DNA of 64,000 nt from Bacteroidota bacterium (GCA_013286565.1 JABDFM010000003.1:1-64000); one strand, 5' to 3'. Shown: positions 7,702-17,058, counted from the stretch's first letter. Notes: a model not told the origin generated them from the sequence alone. A program made the numbers and translations.

Positions 7702-9993
7702 TTATTTATGCTTCGAGCTCATATAAAACACCATCTCCCCGCCATTCATAATATCCTCATGACTGATAAACCAGCCATTCAGCACCTTGCCATTTAGGAT
7801 GATCTTCTGCACATAAACATTTTTATCGCCTTGATTTTTTACGTTGATGGTGAAGGTTTTGCCGTTATCCAGGTTGATCACCGCCTTGTCCACAGCCGGA
7901 CTACCTATCGCGTACTGATCCGATCCCGGCGCTACAGGATAAAAGCCCATTGCACTAAAGATATACCAAGCGCTCATCTGGCCGGTGTCATCGTTGCCAC
8001 CGAGACCGTCAGGGGTTGGTTTATACATGCGTGGTAATATCAGCCGTATTTTTTCCTGCGTTTTCCAGGGTTTGTCCGTCCAGTCGTACAGATAAGCGTC
8101 ATGATGCGAGGGTTCGTTGCCATGCACGTAGTTGCCGATAATTCCATCTTTTGTGATGTCTTCCGTTTCGGCGAAATACTTATCCGGCAGGTCATAACTA
8201 AATAAGGAATCGATATAAGTCACAAAGCGTTTATTGCCACCCATCACTTTGATCAACCCGGCAGGGTCCTCGGGAACATACAGCGTATAGTTCCAGGCGT
8301 TGCCTTCGATAAAGCCCTGGTTAATGGTGGTGAAAGGGTCAAACGCCTTGCGGAAAGTGCCATCCATCAGTTTGGGGTGCATAAAACCGCTCTTAGGGTC
8401 ATACACATTTTTCCAGTTCTGTGAACGTTTGAAAAACACATCGTAAACATCCTGCCTGCCCAGTTTCTTGGCCATCTGCGCTATGCACCAATCGTCATAA
8501 GCATACTCTAAGGTTGAGGATACCGAGTTGCCGTTCTTTTCGTCAGGGATATAACCCATGTCGATATAATAGCCTATCCCGGCGTATTCGCGGTGATTGG
8601 CCATCGTGACGCAGGCATCCAAAGCTTTATTGGCATCAAATGGCGCATTGCCTTTTACCACGGCATCAGCCAGTACCGATACGGCGTGATAGCCACTCAT
8701 GCACCAGTTTTCATTAGCCGAGTTGCTCCATATCGGCAGCATATGCTCTGGACTTTGGTCAAAATGCACCAGCATACTTTGTACCATATCCGCATTGCGT
8801 TTTGGTTCGATGATGTTGAACAGCGGGTGCAGCGCGCGGTGTGTATCCCATAGCGAAAACGTGGTATAATTTGTAAAGCCATCGGCTTTGTGAATATTCT
8901 GATCCAGCCCTTTGTACTGCCCGTCCGCATCCATGTAGATGGTAGGGTTGATCATGGCGTGGTACATCGAGGTATAAAAGTTTTCTTTATCAGCCTCGCT
9001 GCCCTGGATCACGATCTTGTGCAGCTCGGTTTCCCATTGTGCCTGCCCATCAGCTTTTACTTTTTCAAAATCCCACCCCGGTGCTTCGGCCTGCATATTG
9101 GCCATGGCGCCATCCATGCTCACAGGCGATAACGCCATTTTTATTTTGATCTTCTCACCCTCGGTCGTTTTGAAATCAAAGTAAGTTCTCAACTGCCTGC
9201 CTGCTATCTCGGGGAAATTAGGCGTACGGTTAAATTGTCCCCAGAAACCACCATACACTTCGCGTTTGGAGTAGTTTTTATAGCCGTGGCCGATGAACGC
9301 CTTATTAAACTTCAGGGCGAAATACAGCGTGCGTGTCCTGGCCCAGCCATTGGTAGAGCGATAGCCCACCACGGTCGAATCGTTGATCACCCGCATATAC
9401 GTCCACACGTTTTTGTCAGGATAATTGTAAATGCCCGCCATCAGGTCGAGGATGATATGCGCGTTATCTGATTTTGGGAAAGTATATTGATGGAAACCAA
9501 CACGTGTAGTGGTGGTCATTTCGGCTGTGATATTGCTTTCGTCCAGCTTTACTTTGTAGTAATTGGCCTCGCTCACCTCGTTGTCGTGCGAAAAGCCGGA
9601 ACGATAACCACTGCCGGGTTTATCCGCGGTGCCGGGATTTAATTTTAGCTGACCAACCGTAGGCATGATCAAGAAATCGCCCAAATCCGAATGACCTGTC
9701 CCGCTAAAATGGGTATGACTAAAGCCCACAATGGTTTTATCATCATACTGGTAACCGGCGCAGTATTTATACACGTCGGGGTTGTACTTGCCGTTAAGTT
9801 CGTAACCCACGGTATCCGTTTCGGGGCTCAGCTGCACCATCCCGAAAGGCACCGTAGCGCCGGGATACACATGCCCCATACGCTGCGTACCGATAATAGG
9901 GTGCACATACTGAACCAGATTATCCGAAGTTTTGCGTTGTGCCGAAGCCAGCAATGGCAGGGCGGCTATTATTGAGAGGAACAGAGGTTTCAT
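7702..9993 (-). CDS. GH92 family alpha-mannosidase, secreted
   Basis: 763-residue glycoside hydrolase family 92 enzyme; characterised members are calcium-dependent exo-alpha-mannosidases, often alpha-1,2, that trim high-mannose glycans. A signal peptide (MKPLFLSIIAALPLLASA) sends it across the inner membrane. Family hallmarks are GTQRMGHVYPGATVPFGMVQ near the N-terminus, GFSHTHFSGTG, NEPSHHDAYLYDW and GGNDDTGQMSAWYIFSAMG near the C-terminus. The ATG at 9993 is preferred to the TTG one codon earlier. A TATATTTG -7 element, an upstream palindrome and a leader hairpin precede it. It is monocistronic, with no SusCD pair in the window. Confidence 0.95.
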   Translation of the reverse strand: MKPLFLSIIAALPLLASAQRKTSDNLVQYVHPIIGTQRMGHVYPGATVPFGMVQLSPETDTVGYELNGKYNPDVYKYCAGYQYDDKTIVGFSHTHFSGTGHSDLGDFLIMPTVGQLKLNPGTADKPGSGYRSGFSHDNEVSEANYYKVKLDESNITAEMTTTTRVGFHQYTFPKSDNAHIILDLMAGIYNYPDKNVWTYMRVINDSTVVGYRSTNGWARTRTLYFALKFNKAFIGHGYKNYSKREVYGGFWGQFNRTPNFPEIAGRQLRTYFDFKTTEGEKIKIKMALSPVSMDGAMANMQAEAPGWDFEKVKADGQAQWETELHKIVIQGSEADKENFYTSMYHAMINPTIYMDADGQYKGLDQNIHKADGFTNYTTFSLWDTHRALHPLFNIIEPKRNADMVQSMLVHFDQSPEHMLPIWSNSANENWCMSGYHAVSVLADAVVKGNAPFDANKALDACVTMANHREYAGIGYYIDMGYIPDEKNGNSVSSTLEYAYDDWCIAQMAKKLGRQDVYDVFFKRSQNWKNVYDPKSGFMHPKLMDGTFRKAFDPFTTINQGFIEGNAWNYTLYVPEDPAGLIKVMGGNKRFVTYIDSLFSYDLPDKYFAETEDITKDGIIGNYVHGNEPSHHDAYLYDWTDKPWKTQEKIRLILPRMYKPTPDGLGGNDDTGQMSAWYIFSAMGFYPVAPGSDQYAIGSPAVDKAVINLDNGKTFTINVKNQGDKNVYVQKIILNGKVLNGWFISHEDIMNGGEMVFYMSSKHK

Positions 9994-10017
9994 CAATTTA
10001 AATTGTTTTTCAACGGT

Positions 10018-10069
10018 GATGAAGCTATCATGAGCGTATTTATTTTATTGGATGCTCATGATGGATTCA
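10018..10069. repeat. Long inverted repeat, copy 1 (leader of the GH92 gene)
   Basis: The arms ATGAAGCTATCATGAGC (10018-10034) and GCTCATGATGGATTCAT (10053-10069) pair at 14 of 17 positions. The hairpin begins about where the GH92 transcript should start, so the mRNA would open with a long stem. A related hairpin sits at 41116-41171. Confidence 0.6.
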
Positions 10070-10075
10070 TTGCGT

Positions 10076-10083
10076 CAAATATA
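10076..10083 (-). promoter_or_regulatory. -7 element for the GH92 gene
   Basis: The minus-strand TATATTTG is a perfect TAnnTTTG and places transcription start near 10069. There is no TTG at the usual -33 distance. The palindrome at 10103-10130 covers that position instead, which suggests activation or repression by a DNA-binding dimer. Confidence 0.45.
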
Positions 10084-10102
10084 ACACGATTTCGTGATTA
10101 TG

Positions 10103-10130
10103 ATGTACTGACAAAACAGTGTCAGTACAT
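10103..10130. promoter_or_regulatory. Perfect 11-bp palindrome, candidate operator of the GH92 gene
   Basis: ATGTACTGACA (10103-10113) and TGTCAGTACAT (10120-10130) are perfect inverted copies around a 6-base spacer. The symmetry suits a dimeric regulator. It sits over the -33 region of the GH92 promoter. Confidence 0.5.
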
Positions 10131-10676
10131 TGATGAAATGGGTTTCGTAAATTTGTATATGTCCCCGTTTCGGGATCGGGTACTGTCGCAAGCATCTTGC
10201 CGATAGTCCATACAACAAACTATTTCATGCCTCGTAAATTAATTGCCCGGCATTCTATCATATATCATTGTTTGTGAAAACAATGGAAACGTTCTTTGAC
10301 ATATTGAATCCCTGGACTGGGATTGCAAATCCCTTTATATGTTAGCCCTGGATTATAAATCCGGACTAACAGGCGGGGTAATTAGAATTGCAAAATATAT
10401 CTTTCTTCTTCTAAAGAAATTATTATTTGCTTAAAATGTAACCAAACGATACCTATTGGAGTATACCTACTTGCTTAATCTATCACGTGTCTTAATAGTT
10501 TACCATAGGAAATAAATGGGCAACCCATCTGTTTTCTTTCTGAAAATGAGCACATTTAGAATAAAATAGCAGATATAGCCATTCAAACATAAAGTATTCA
10601 GTCAATTATTTTTTTACTAATGAAAGATATCGACTTAAAAAATATATAATATCATAATAGTTAATACTACCCGGTT
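10131..10676. other. Intergenic region
   Basis: About 550 bases between the GH92 control region and the histidine kinase. The stretch holds one REP-like unit at 10310-10370 and is otherwise AT-rich. I see no gene, RNA fold or clear promoter in the remainder. Confidence 0.6.
10310..10370. repeat. REP-like unit 1
   Basis: It contains GGGATTGCAAATCCC (an imperfect palindrome) followed by GTTAGCCCTGG and TCCGGACTAAC halves around TATAAA. The same two-hairpin plan recurs at 12211-12265, 32898-32973 and 33578-33633, the last two flanking a REP-associated transposase remnant. Confidence 0.75.
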
Positions 10677-12110
10677 TTGAAAAACAAATTACATGCTACT
10701 ATTGACTGGCTAAAATCACTATGGGCCAGACCAGCCCTGGCTTTATTGCTGGTTGTGGGCCTTTCGTCAGTGGCAATTATTGTTGTTAACTTTTATACCA
10801 TAAAAGTACTTTCAGGCGCACGGGCTTATGTTAACGGGGAATCGCAATACTCAAAAGGCCAGAAAGATGCTTCAGCTTATCTATTCAACTATATTTATCT
10901 TGAGAATAATTCTGACTACACTTCATTCAAAAAAGCCATCAGCGTACCTATAGGCGATCACATTGCCAGGGTTGCTTTACAATCTGAGCCCGCTGATTAT
11001 CAAATTGCCAGGAAAGGTTTTTTGCAGGGGAAAAACCACCCGGAAGATATTGACAATATGATATGGCTTTTTTACAATTTTCAGCATTTGAAAATGTTTA
11101 GGAAAGCCATAGGGATATGGACCGATGGTGATGCGATGGTCAAAGAGCTGGATAGCCTTGGCAAACGGGCCAATCAAAAAATAAGTGCAGGGAAAATTTC
11201 AGCGGCAGAGAAGCAGTCATTGATCCTTGAAATCAGTAATATCTCGGCGAAACTGACCATTAAAGAGGAAGACTTTTCTGACACGCTGGGAACCATTACC
11301 CGTACCATCAGTTTTTATGTTTTTATTGGCGATGTATTAATCAGCCTGGTTATTTTGTTTAGCTCACTATTCTATGCGGCTATCATGATCCGGAACCTGG
11401 CAAAGTCTAAAAGACAAATAATTGAACAGAATGATAACCTGCATGTGATTAATGCCGGGCTGGACAAATTTGTTTATAATGTGACCCATGATCTGCGTTC
11501 GCCTCTGGCTACGCTTGTAGGGTTGATCGATTTGATAGACGATGAAACCGACCTGGAGCAAATTAAAGAATATACACTGATGATGAAAGACAGCCTGGAG
11601 AAACAGGACAAGTTTATCAATGAAATGCTGACGTTTGTAAAAAGCAAGCATATAGGTGTAGTCAAAAACAAGTGCAGTCTTGCAACAATAATTGATAATG
11701 TAGTTTCTCAAAACAATCACGGCAACGGCGGCAAAGAGGTTAAGTTTTACAAACAACTGGAGTTAGATAGTATTGAGTGCGACGCCCTGAAACTGCAGGT
11801 AATATTGAATAACCTGATATCGAACGCTGTTAAATATAGCGACACGAGAAAAGACGAACGATTTGTAAAAATTAAAACATACCGTTCACAAGCTAATATG
11901 GTAATTGAGGTGGAAGATAATGGTATGGGCATACGCCAAAAGGACCAGGAACGTATTTTTGATAAGTTTTATATGTCGGGCGATAACAAGAAAAGCTCGG
12001 GGATAGGCCTTTACCTGGTAAAAGATGCGGTAACACAGTTGAACGGTAAAATTGAAGTCAAATCGGAGCCTGGTGAATACAGTAAATTTATCGTCAGCAT
12101 CCCCTGCTGA
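10677..12110 (+). CDS. Membrane sensor histidine kinase (orphan)
   Basis: 477-residue two-component sensor. A transmembrane segment (about 18-42) and a second (about 212-236) enclose a periplasmic sensor region of some 170 residues that I do not recognise. The dimerisation/phosphoacceptor domain has His271 in NVTHDLRSP. The ATPase domain shows the N-box NNLISNAVKYSD (Asn383), DNGMG (415-419) and the GIGLYL G2 box. The start is TTG at 10677; no ATG lies early enough to keep the first membrane segment. No response regulator gene adjoins it, so its partner is elsewhere. Confidence 0.88.
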   Translation: MKNKLHATIDWLKSLWARPALALLLVVGLSSVAIIVVNFYTIKVLSGARAYVNGESQYSKGQKDASAYLFNYIYLENNSDYTSFKKAISVPIGDHIARVALQSEPADYQIARKGFLQGKNHPEDIDNMIWLFYNFQHLKMFRKAIGIWTDGDAMVKELDSLGKRANQKISAGKISAAEKQSLILEISNISAKLTIKEEDFSDTLGTITRTISFYVFIGDVLISLVILFSSLFYAAIMIRNLAKSKRQIIEQNDNLHVINAGLDKFVYNVTHDLRSPLATLVGLIDLIDDETDLEQIKEYTLMMKDSLEKQDKFINEMLTFVKSKHIGVVKNKCSLATIIDNVVSQNNHGNGGKEVKFYKQLELDSIECDALKLQVILNNLISNAVKYSDTRKDERFVKIKTYRSQANMVIEVEDNGMGIRQKDQERIFDKFYMSGDNKKSSGIGLYLVKDAVTQLNGKIEVKSEPGEYSKFIVSIPC

Positions 12111-12138
12111 TAAGGCATTATTTCTCAAAATTTATCTT

Positions 12139-12189
12139 GTATCACTTGTATCACCATCCCATACCTGCAATGCGTGATACAAGTGATAC
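12139..12189. repeat. Perfect 16-bp inverted repeat after the histidine kinase gene
   Basis: GTATCACTTGTATCAC (12139-12154) and its exact reverse complement (12174-12189) are separated by 19 bases. Each arm itself contains GTATCAC twice. It starts 29 bases after the kinase stop. It may be a terminator or a protein-binding repeat; a T-run is lacking. Confidence 0.6.
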
Positions 12190-12210
12190 GCAGATGTTCA
12201 TAGTCCCAGG

Positions 12211-12265
12211 CCGGGATTGCAAATCCCTTTATTTGTTAGTTCCAGAATTATAAACCCGAATTAAC
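12211..12265. repeat. REP-like unit 2
   Basis: It has the GGGATTGCAAATCCC palindrome, then GTTAGTTCCAG and AACCCGAATTAAC halves around TATAAA, a partly decayed version of the unit at 10310-10370. Confidence 0.7.
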
Positions 12266-12392
12266 GAGTCTAAATCAACAGTACAGGCAACATTTTTTTC
12301 TGTATATTATTTTGATTGTCAATTAATTATATACGATATTTATATAAACTTACCCACCTGATTAATGATTCATTTCTTAAATCCTTACCGAT

Positions 12393-14573
12393 ATGAAAAA
12401 GCTGATCATTTTAGCATCATGTGTGTGTTCTTTTACAGCGTACGCACAAGTAAAACTGCCCTTAACCAAAACAGTTGACAGTACCGATACCTATTTCGGC
12501 AAAACCTATAAGGATCCGTACCGATGGCTGGAGCATATTAAGGATACTTCCGTAGTATCATGGTTTAAGCAGGAGGCCAATTATAGCAAAGCTATGTTAA
12601 ACAACATCACGGGCCGGGATGAACTGATTGCCGAATGGAAAAAGCTCGACAAACTGCAGCCTGCCCATATCAATGAAAGAACCTACATGAAGGGCCGCAT
12701 ATTTTACCGCAAAACCCTGCCCGGCCAAAAGGTTGGCAAATTATACTATCGTGAAGGGTGGACCGGAACCGAGCAACTATTATTTGACCCGCAGACCTAT
12801 ATTAAGGGAAAAACATTATCGATCCAAAACTTTTCGCCTAGCTTCGATGCTAAATATGTAGCTATTTCCTATACAGAAGGTGGCGGCGAGATAGGTACGG
12901 TAAAAATAATGGATGTTGCTACCAAAAAGTTCCTGAAAGATAAAATGTACCCAACCGCAGGTGTTGAGGGGTGGAGCTTTGATAACAAATCGGTTTTATA
13001 TATGTGGTTAAAAAGCGCTGACAATAAAGATCCGCAGGCTCGTTTGAACCCCAAAACCAAACTGCACAAGGTTGGTACAGCAGGTACGGCCGCCGATATT
13101 GATTTTTTTAGTAACGGCAGTTATCCCGACCTGAAGATAGATGCCAAAGCATACCCGTATGTGTATACTACCAACGATAATAAAAACTATGTTTTTGCAG
13201 GTATAGGAACGGTTGCAAACGAAATGCAATTATACTATGCGCCGATATCACAATTCTATTCGGGCAAAATTCAATGGAAACCACTCTGCACAAAGGATGA
13301 TAAACTGGTGCGGGGTATTGAGATGGTAGGCGATAAGGTATTTGCTATTACCTCTAAGGGCGTCAAAAATTATAAATTATTAGTTACCAATATCAAGAAT
13401 CCTGACTGGAAGAATGCCAAAACTGTAGCCGAGGAAAAACCGGATCAGACCCTGGAGGCTATCACACACTGCAAAGATTATGTATTGCTAACCTATAGCG
13501 ATGGCATCAACACCCATACTTCAAAATACGATTTGGCAACCGGCAAAATGTCGGCGCTGAAACTACCGTTTTCGGGTACATCTTACCCTTTCTGCCTCGA
13601 TAATACCACCAATGAGTGTACAGTCGGCATTACCTCGTGGATCAAACCTAATACAGAATTCGATTTCAACGCCAGGGCAGAGGTATATAAACCGGGGGCC
13701 TTTAACAAGGAACCCGTATTCCCTCCTGAATATAAAAACTTAGAGGTGAAAGAAGTGGAAGTGAAGGGCCACGACGGGGTGATGATCCCGCTTTCCATCA
13801 TCTACAAAAAAGGGACAAAACTGGATGGCAACAATGTTTGCCTGATGGACAGCTATGGCGCCTACGGTATCAGCATGATCCCCTATTTTGATTATGTAGA
13901 AACCGGGCTTGCTACAAAAGGTGTAGTTATTGCCTATCCGCATGTAAGGGGTGGAAGCGAAAAGGGCGAAACATGGTACAAAGCAGGCTATAAAACCACC
14001 AAGCCAAATACCTGGAAAGATTTTAACAGTTGCGCCGAATACCTGATAGCTGAAAAATATACCAATCCTGCAAGATTAGCCGGAACCGGCACCAGTGCAG
14101 GCGGCATCTTAATAAGCCGTGCAATTACCGAGCGCCCCGACCTGTATGCCGCAGCTATTTGTAATGTAGGCTGTGCTAACGCAATGAGAGGGGAATTTAG
14201 CGCCAACGGCCCGGTAAACACTCCCGAATTTGGGACTGTAAAAGATAGCGTGGAATGTAAGGCGCTGTATGAGATGGATGGCATGCAGCATGTGGTTATG
14301 GGTACTAAATACCCTGCTGTTATTTGTGTTACAGGGTGGAATGATCCACGAGTGGTACCGTGGGAACCTGGTAAATTTGCGGCAGCTTTACAAAACGCAT
14401 CCGCATCGGGCAAGCCGGTTATACTGAAAGTAAACTATGATGACGGCCACTTTACCGAAGATAAGAACGTCACCTTTGCCAACTTTGCCGATCAGTTTGC
14501 TTTTGTGCTGTGGCAATGCGGACATCCTGATTTTCAATTGAAAAGCGATAATACGGCTAAATTAAATAAGTAA
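12393..14573 (+). CDS. Prolyl oligopeptidase (S9A), secreted
   Basis: 726-residue serine peptidase that cleaves short peptides after proline. A signal peptide (MKKLIILASCVCSFTAYA) places it in the periplasm. The central part (about 80-430) should form the seven-bladed propeller that gates the active site, and the C-terminal alpha/beta hydrolase domain carries the triad Ser568 (GTSAGG), Asp651 (GWNDPRV) and His686 (DDGHF). Length and motif spacing match the family. It is monocistronic and followed by a good terminator. Confidence 0.94.
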   Translation: MKKLIILASCVCSFTAYAQVKLPLTKTVDSTDTYFGKTYKDPYRWLEHIKDTSVVSWFKQEANYSKAMLNNITGRDELIAEWKKLDKLQPAHINERTYMKGRIFYRKTLPGQKVGKLYYREGWTGTEQLLFDPQTYIKGKTLSIQNFSPSFDAKYVAISYTEGGGEIGTVKIMDVATKKFLKDKMYPTAGVEGWSFDNKSVLYMWLKSADNKDPQARLNPKTKLHKVGTAGTAADIDFFSNGSYPDLKIDAKAYPYVYTTNDNKNYVFAGIGTVANEMQLYYAPISQFYSGKIQWKPLCTKDDKLVRGIEMVGDKVFAITSKGVKNYKLLVTNIKNPDWKNAKTVAEEKPDQTLEAITHCKDYVLLTYSDGINTHTSKYDLATGKMSALKLPFSGTSYPFCLDNTTNECTVGITSWIKPNTEFDFNARAEVYKPGAFNKEPVFPPEYKNLEVKEVEVKGHDGVMIPLSIIYKKGTKLDGNNVCLMDSYGAYGISMIPYFDYVETGLATKGVVIAYPHVRGGSEKGETWYKAGYKTTKPNTWKDFNSCAEYLIAEKYTNPARLAGTGTSAGGILISRAITERPDLYAAAICNVGCANAMRGEFSANGPVNTPEFGTVKDSVECKALYEMDGMQHVVMGTKYPAVICVTGWNDPRVVPWEPGKFAAALQNASASGKPVILKVNYDDGHFTEDKNVTFANFADQFAFVLWQCGHPDFQLKSDNTAKLNK

Positions 14574-14593
14574 TCAATCTCAATTCTGAGCGG

Positions 14594-14623
14594 GCCCTTC
14601 AGATTGATTTCTGAGGGGCTTTG
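14594..14623 (+). terminator. Rho-independent terminator of the prolyl oligopeptidase gene
   Basis: The stem GCCCTTCAG / CTGAGGGGC (nine pairs, one G-U) with an 8-base loop is followed by TTTGTT, 21 bases after the stop codon. Confidence 0.65.
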
Positions 14624-14649
14624 TTATGGTCTGCAGAGTGCGTTAATTT

Positions 14650-14734
14650 GTCTGAACCATGATTCACATGATTTTGGCCGGGGTTTATCAAACAATCACG
14701 GTAATCCTTAAATCGTGCGAATCATGGTTCAGAC
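14650..14734. repeat. GTCTGAACC inverted-repeat element, copy 1
   Basis: The 24-base arms (14650-14673 and 14711-14734) are inverted copies with 22 matches. It lies between two convergent genes. The right end supplies the last Val codon and the TGA stop of the oxidoreductase gene at 14729-15790. A second copy is at 57607-57701. Confidence 0.85.
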
Positions 14735-15790
14735 AGAATACCCCACCGTCCGCTTTTCCCTGTTACTCTGAAAGCACAATTCAATAATCCTTATAGTTTC
14801 CCTTGCCTGTTCAGGTTTTACGATAAGTTCCTGATCATTGGCAATAGCGTCATACACATTCTGGAAATAATCCTGGTAACGACCGGGTTCACTTTCGATG
14901 GTGTGGGTTACGTCCACGCCATTTTCTTCGGAAGTGAGCTTGCCCCAGATCGATTCTGGTTCGCGTCCCCAATCGGGCGAACCAGGCCTTATACCTTTTT
15001 TCAGGTCCTCCTCCTGCACATCCATCCCATATTTGATAAACGTACCATGATCGCCATAAAGCGTATAAACCGGGCCGGGCACTTTCACCAGCATCCCGCC
15101 TTTCAGTGTCACTTTTAAACCGGGATAAGTCAGGATGATCTCGAAATTATCTTCCACCTCCAGTCCCGGACGTTGGGTCAGCATCATACAAGTAATGGCA
15201 TCGGGCAGGCCAAACAGGTCGAGCGCACCGTCAATTAAATGCGCGCCGAGATCATACAATATCCCCGAGCCGGGCAGCGGTTTCTCGCGCCAGGCACCCG
15301 GGCGCAGCTCGCGGCGGAAACGGTCGTAATGCACCTCGTACTCCACTAACCGGCCCAATCCCGCACCGGCAATTACTTTCTTCACGGTATTATGCCCGCT
15401 ATCAAAACGTCGGTTATGGTGTACACTCAATACCAGGTTAAGTTGTTTTGCCAATGCGATCAGTTCATCCGCCTCGGCTGTAGTAACAGTAAAAGGTTTC
15501 TCTACCACCACATGCTTACCTGCCAGCAACGCCTTTTTTCCCAAATACAAATGCGATGTATTGGGCGAAGCGATAAAAACCAATTCGATGGATTCGTCCT
15601 TAATGATGGATTCAGCATCGTCCACAACTTCGGTATTTGGGTAGATAGCATTGGCTTTCGCTGCCTTTACCGGGTCAGATGTACTTATTTTTTTCAGGTC
15701 GAAGCCGGGATTAGCAGCTATAAATGGTGCGAAAAACGTTTGCCCCGAATTGCCGAAGCCTATAATGGCGGTGTTGATGATTCTTTTCAT
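14729..15790 (-). CDS. Gfo/Idh/MocA family oxidoreductase
   Basis: 353-residue NAD(P)-dependent sugar or polyol dehydrogenase. The N-terminal Rossmann domain begins with GFGNSGQTFFAPF, and the VVEKPFTV segment carries the EKP signature with the catalytic-region lysine of the family. The C-terminal alpha/beta domain includes GILYDLGAHLIDGAL. No signal peptide. Its last codons come from the inverted repeat at 14650-14734, so the C-terminus may differ slightly from relatives. The substrate is not deducible. Confidence 0.9.
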   Translation of the reverse strand: MKRIINTAIIGFGNSGQTFFAPFIAANPGFDLKKISTSDPVKAAKANAIYPNTEVVDDAESIIKDESIELVFIASPNTSHLYLGKKALLAGKHVVVEKPFTVTTAEADELIALAKQLNLVLSVHHNRRFDSGHNTVKKVIAGAGLGRLVEYEVHYDRFRRELRPGAWREKPLPGSGILYDLGAHLIDGALDLFGLPDAITCMMLTQRPGLEVEDNFEIILTYPGLKVTLKGGMLVKVPGPVYTLYGDHGTFIKYGMDVQEEDLKKGIRPGSPDWGREPESIWGKLTSEENGVDVTHTIESEPGRYQDYFQNVYDAIANDQELIVKPEQARETIRIIELCFQSNREKRTVGYSV

Positions 15791-15814
15791 AGAGAGTTCA
15801 AATCTAAAAATAAA

Positions 15815-15916
15815 ATCCCCTCTTGGGAGGGGGCGCGGTGGAAAAGTGTGGTGGCAGGGGTGGGTTTATACGCCATCCGCAGGAATAACACACCCCTGCC
15901 CCTCTCGAGAGGGGAA
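15815..15916. repeat. C-rich dispersed repeat with inverted segments
   Basis: A block bounded by TCCCCTCTTGGGAGG and CCCCTCTCGAGAGGGGA, with an internal inverted pair GGCAGGGGTG (15853-15862) / CACCCCTGCC (15891-15900). It lies between divergent genes. Related CCCCTCTCC / GGAGAGGGG hairpins occur near 43270, 46370 and 55795. Confidence 0.65.
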
Positions 15917-16020
15917 CCTGCTGTACTACTCAATTTTATCCGAAATTTTACAAACCAATTAAATCCAATTGTGCTTTTATAGGGATATTGCAACACCGCA
16001 TAAAAATATACATTACCACC

Positions 16021-17004
16021 ATGAAATACAGAACTTTTGCAAACAAGGAACAATTATCAGCTATCGGCCTCGGCTGTATGAGCATGAGCCATGCCTACGG
16101 CGTTCCTGATGACCCGGAATCTATCGAAACCCTGCACCTCGCGCTCGACCTTGGCATTACCTTTTGGGATACCGCCGATGTATATGGCAACGGCAAAAAC
16201 GAGGAACTGCTATCCAACGTGCTACGCGCCAACAGGGATAAAATATTTATCGCTACCAAGTTCGGCTTCAGGGCAAATGCGGATGGCCGATTAAGCACTT
16301 TTGATGGCAGCCCGGCCTATGTCAAACAAGCGGTAGAAGCCAGTTTGAAACGCTTAAAGATCAACACCATCGACCTGTACTATGCCCACCGCATTGACCC
16401 CAATGTACCCGTCGAAGATATGGTTGGCGCCATGGCTGAGTTGGTGAAGGAAGGAAAAGTGAGATATTTAGGATTGTCAGAAGCATCAGCCAACTCTATT
16501 CGCAGGGCAAACGCGGTGCATCCCATCAGCGCCTTGCAAAGCGAGTACTCCCTGCTGACAAGGGATGTAGAAAAAGAGATATTGCCGCTTTGTAAAGAGT
16601 TGGGGATCACGTTTGTGCCGTTCAGTCCGCTGGCAAGAGGCTTGATGACCAACACGCTTAAATTGAATGAACTGGCCGATAATGATTTCCGCAAAGCCTT
16701 ACCACGTTACCAGCAGGAACATCAGGATAATAACCAAAACCTGGCAGCAGATTTCGCTGAAATTGCCGAACAAAAAGGATGCTCACCGGCACAATTAGCC
16801 TTAGGCTGGGTACTGGCGCAGGGGGATAACATCATCCCGATTCCCGGCACCAAAAAACGCCGTAACCTGCGGGATAATGCTGGCAGCGTGGATGTAACAT
16901 TATCTCCTGATGACTTGCAGCAGATCGAGGCATTGCTACTAAAATACCCCGATACAGGTGACAGGTATAGCGAAGCTAATTGGAAGTTTGTGGATAAGAA
17001 TTAA
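16021..17004 (+). CDS. Aldo/keto reductase
   Basis: 327-residue NADPH-dependent reductase of the AKR superfamily (TIM barrel), most like the YakC/AKR13 subgroup. Catalytic residues are visible in order: Asp and Tyr in FWDTADVYGNGKNEELL, Lys in FIATKFGF and His in YYAHRIDP. The C-terminal IPIPGTKKRRNLRDN is the cofactor-binding signature. The ATG at 16021 is chosen over a TTG at 15988, whose extra residues lie in a repeat-rich stretch. Substrate unknown. Confidence 0.92.
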   Translation: MKYRTFANKEQLSAIGLGCMSMSHAYGVPDDPESIETLHLALDLGITFWDTADVYGNGKNEELLSNVLRANRDKIFIATKFGFRANADGRLSTFDGSPAYVKQAVEASLKRLKINTIDLYYAHRIDPNVPVEDMVGAMAELVKEGKVRYLGLSEASANSIRRANAVHPISALQSEYSLLTRDVEKEILPLCKELGITFVPFSPLARGLMTNTLKLNELADNDFRKALPRYQQEHQDNNQNLAADFAEIAEQKGCSPAQLALGWVLAQGDNIIPIPGTKKRRNLRDNAGSVDVTLSPDDLQQIEALLLKYPDTGDRYSEANWKFVDKN

Positions 17005-17017
17005 ACCCACACCTAAC

Positions 17018-17050
17018 AGACTTACGAAGTTTTCTAAACTTCGTAAGTCT
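17018..17050. repeat. ACTTACGAAGT hairpin, copy 1
   Basis: Perfect 15-base inverted arms (17018-17032 and 17036-17050) with a 3-base loop, between the convergent aldo/keto reductase and nagB. The same core recurs at 27310-27342 and 49013-49045, so it is both a repeat family and a plausible bidirectional terminator. Confidence 0.8.
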
Positions 17051-17058
17051 TAATAATC

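Noticed and set aside
10003..10206. 67-codon plus-strand open frame upstream of the GH92 gene
   Set aside because: It is made of the hairpin leader, -7 element and operator palindrome of the GH92 gene.
15392..15982. 196-codon plus-strand open frame opposite the Gfo/Idh/MocA gene
   Set aside because: It is the antisense shadow of a well-supported gene and continues into a C-rich repeat.
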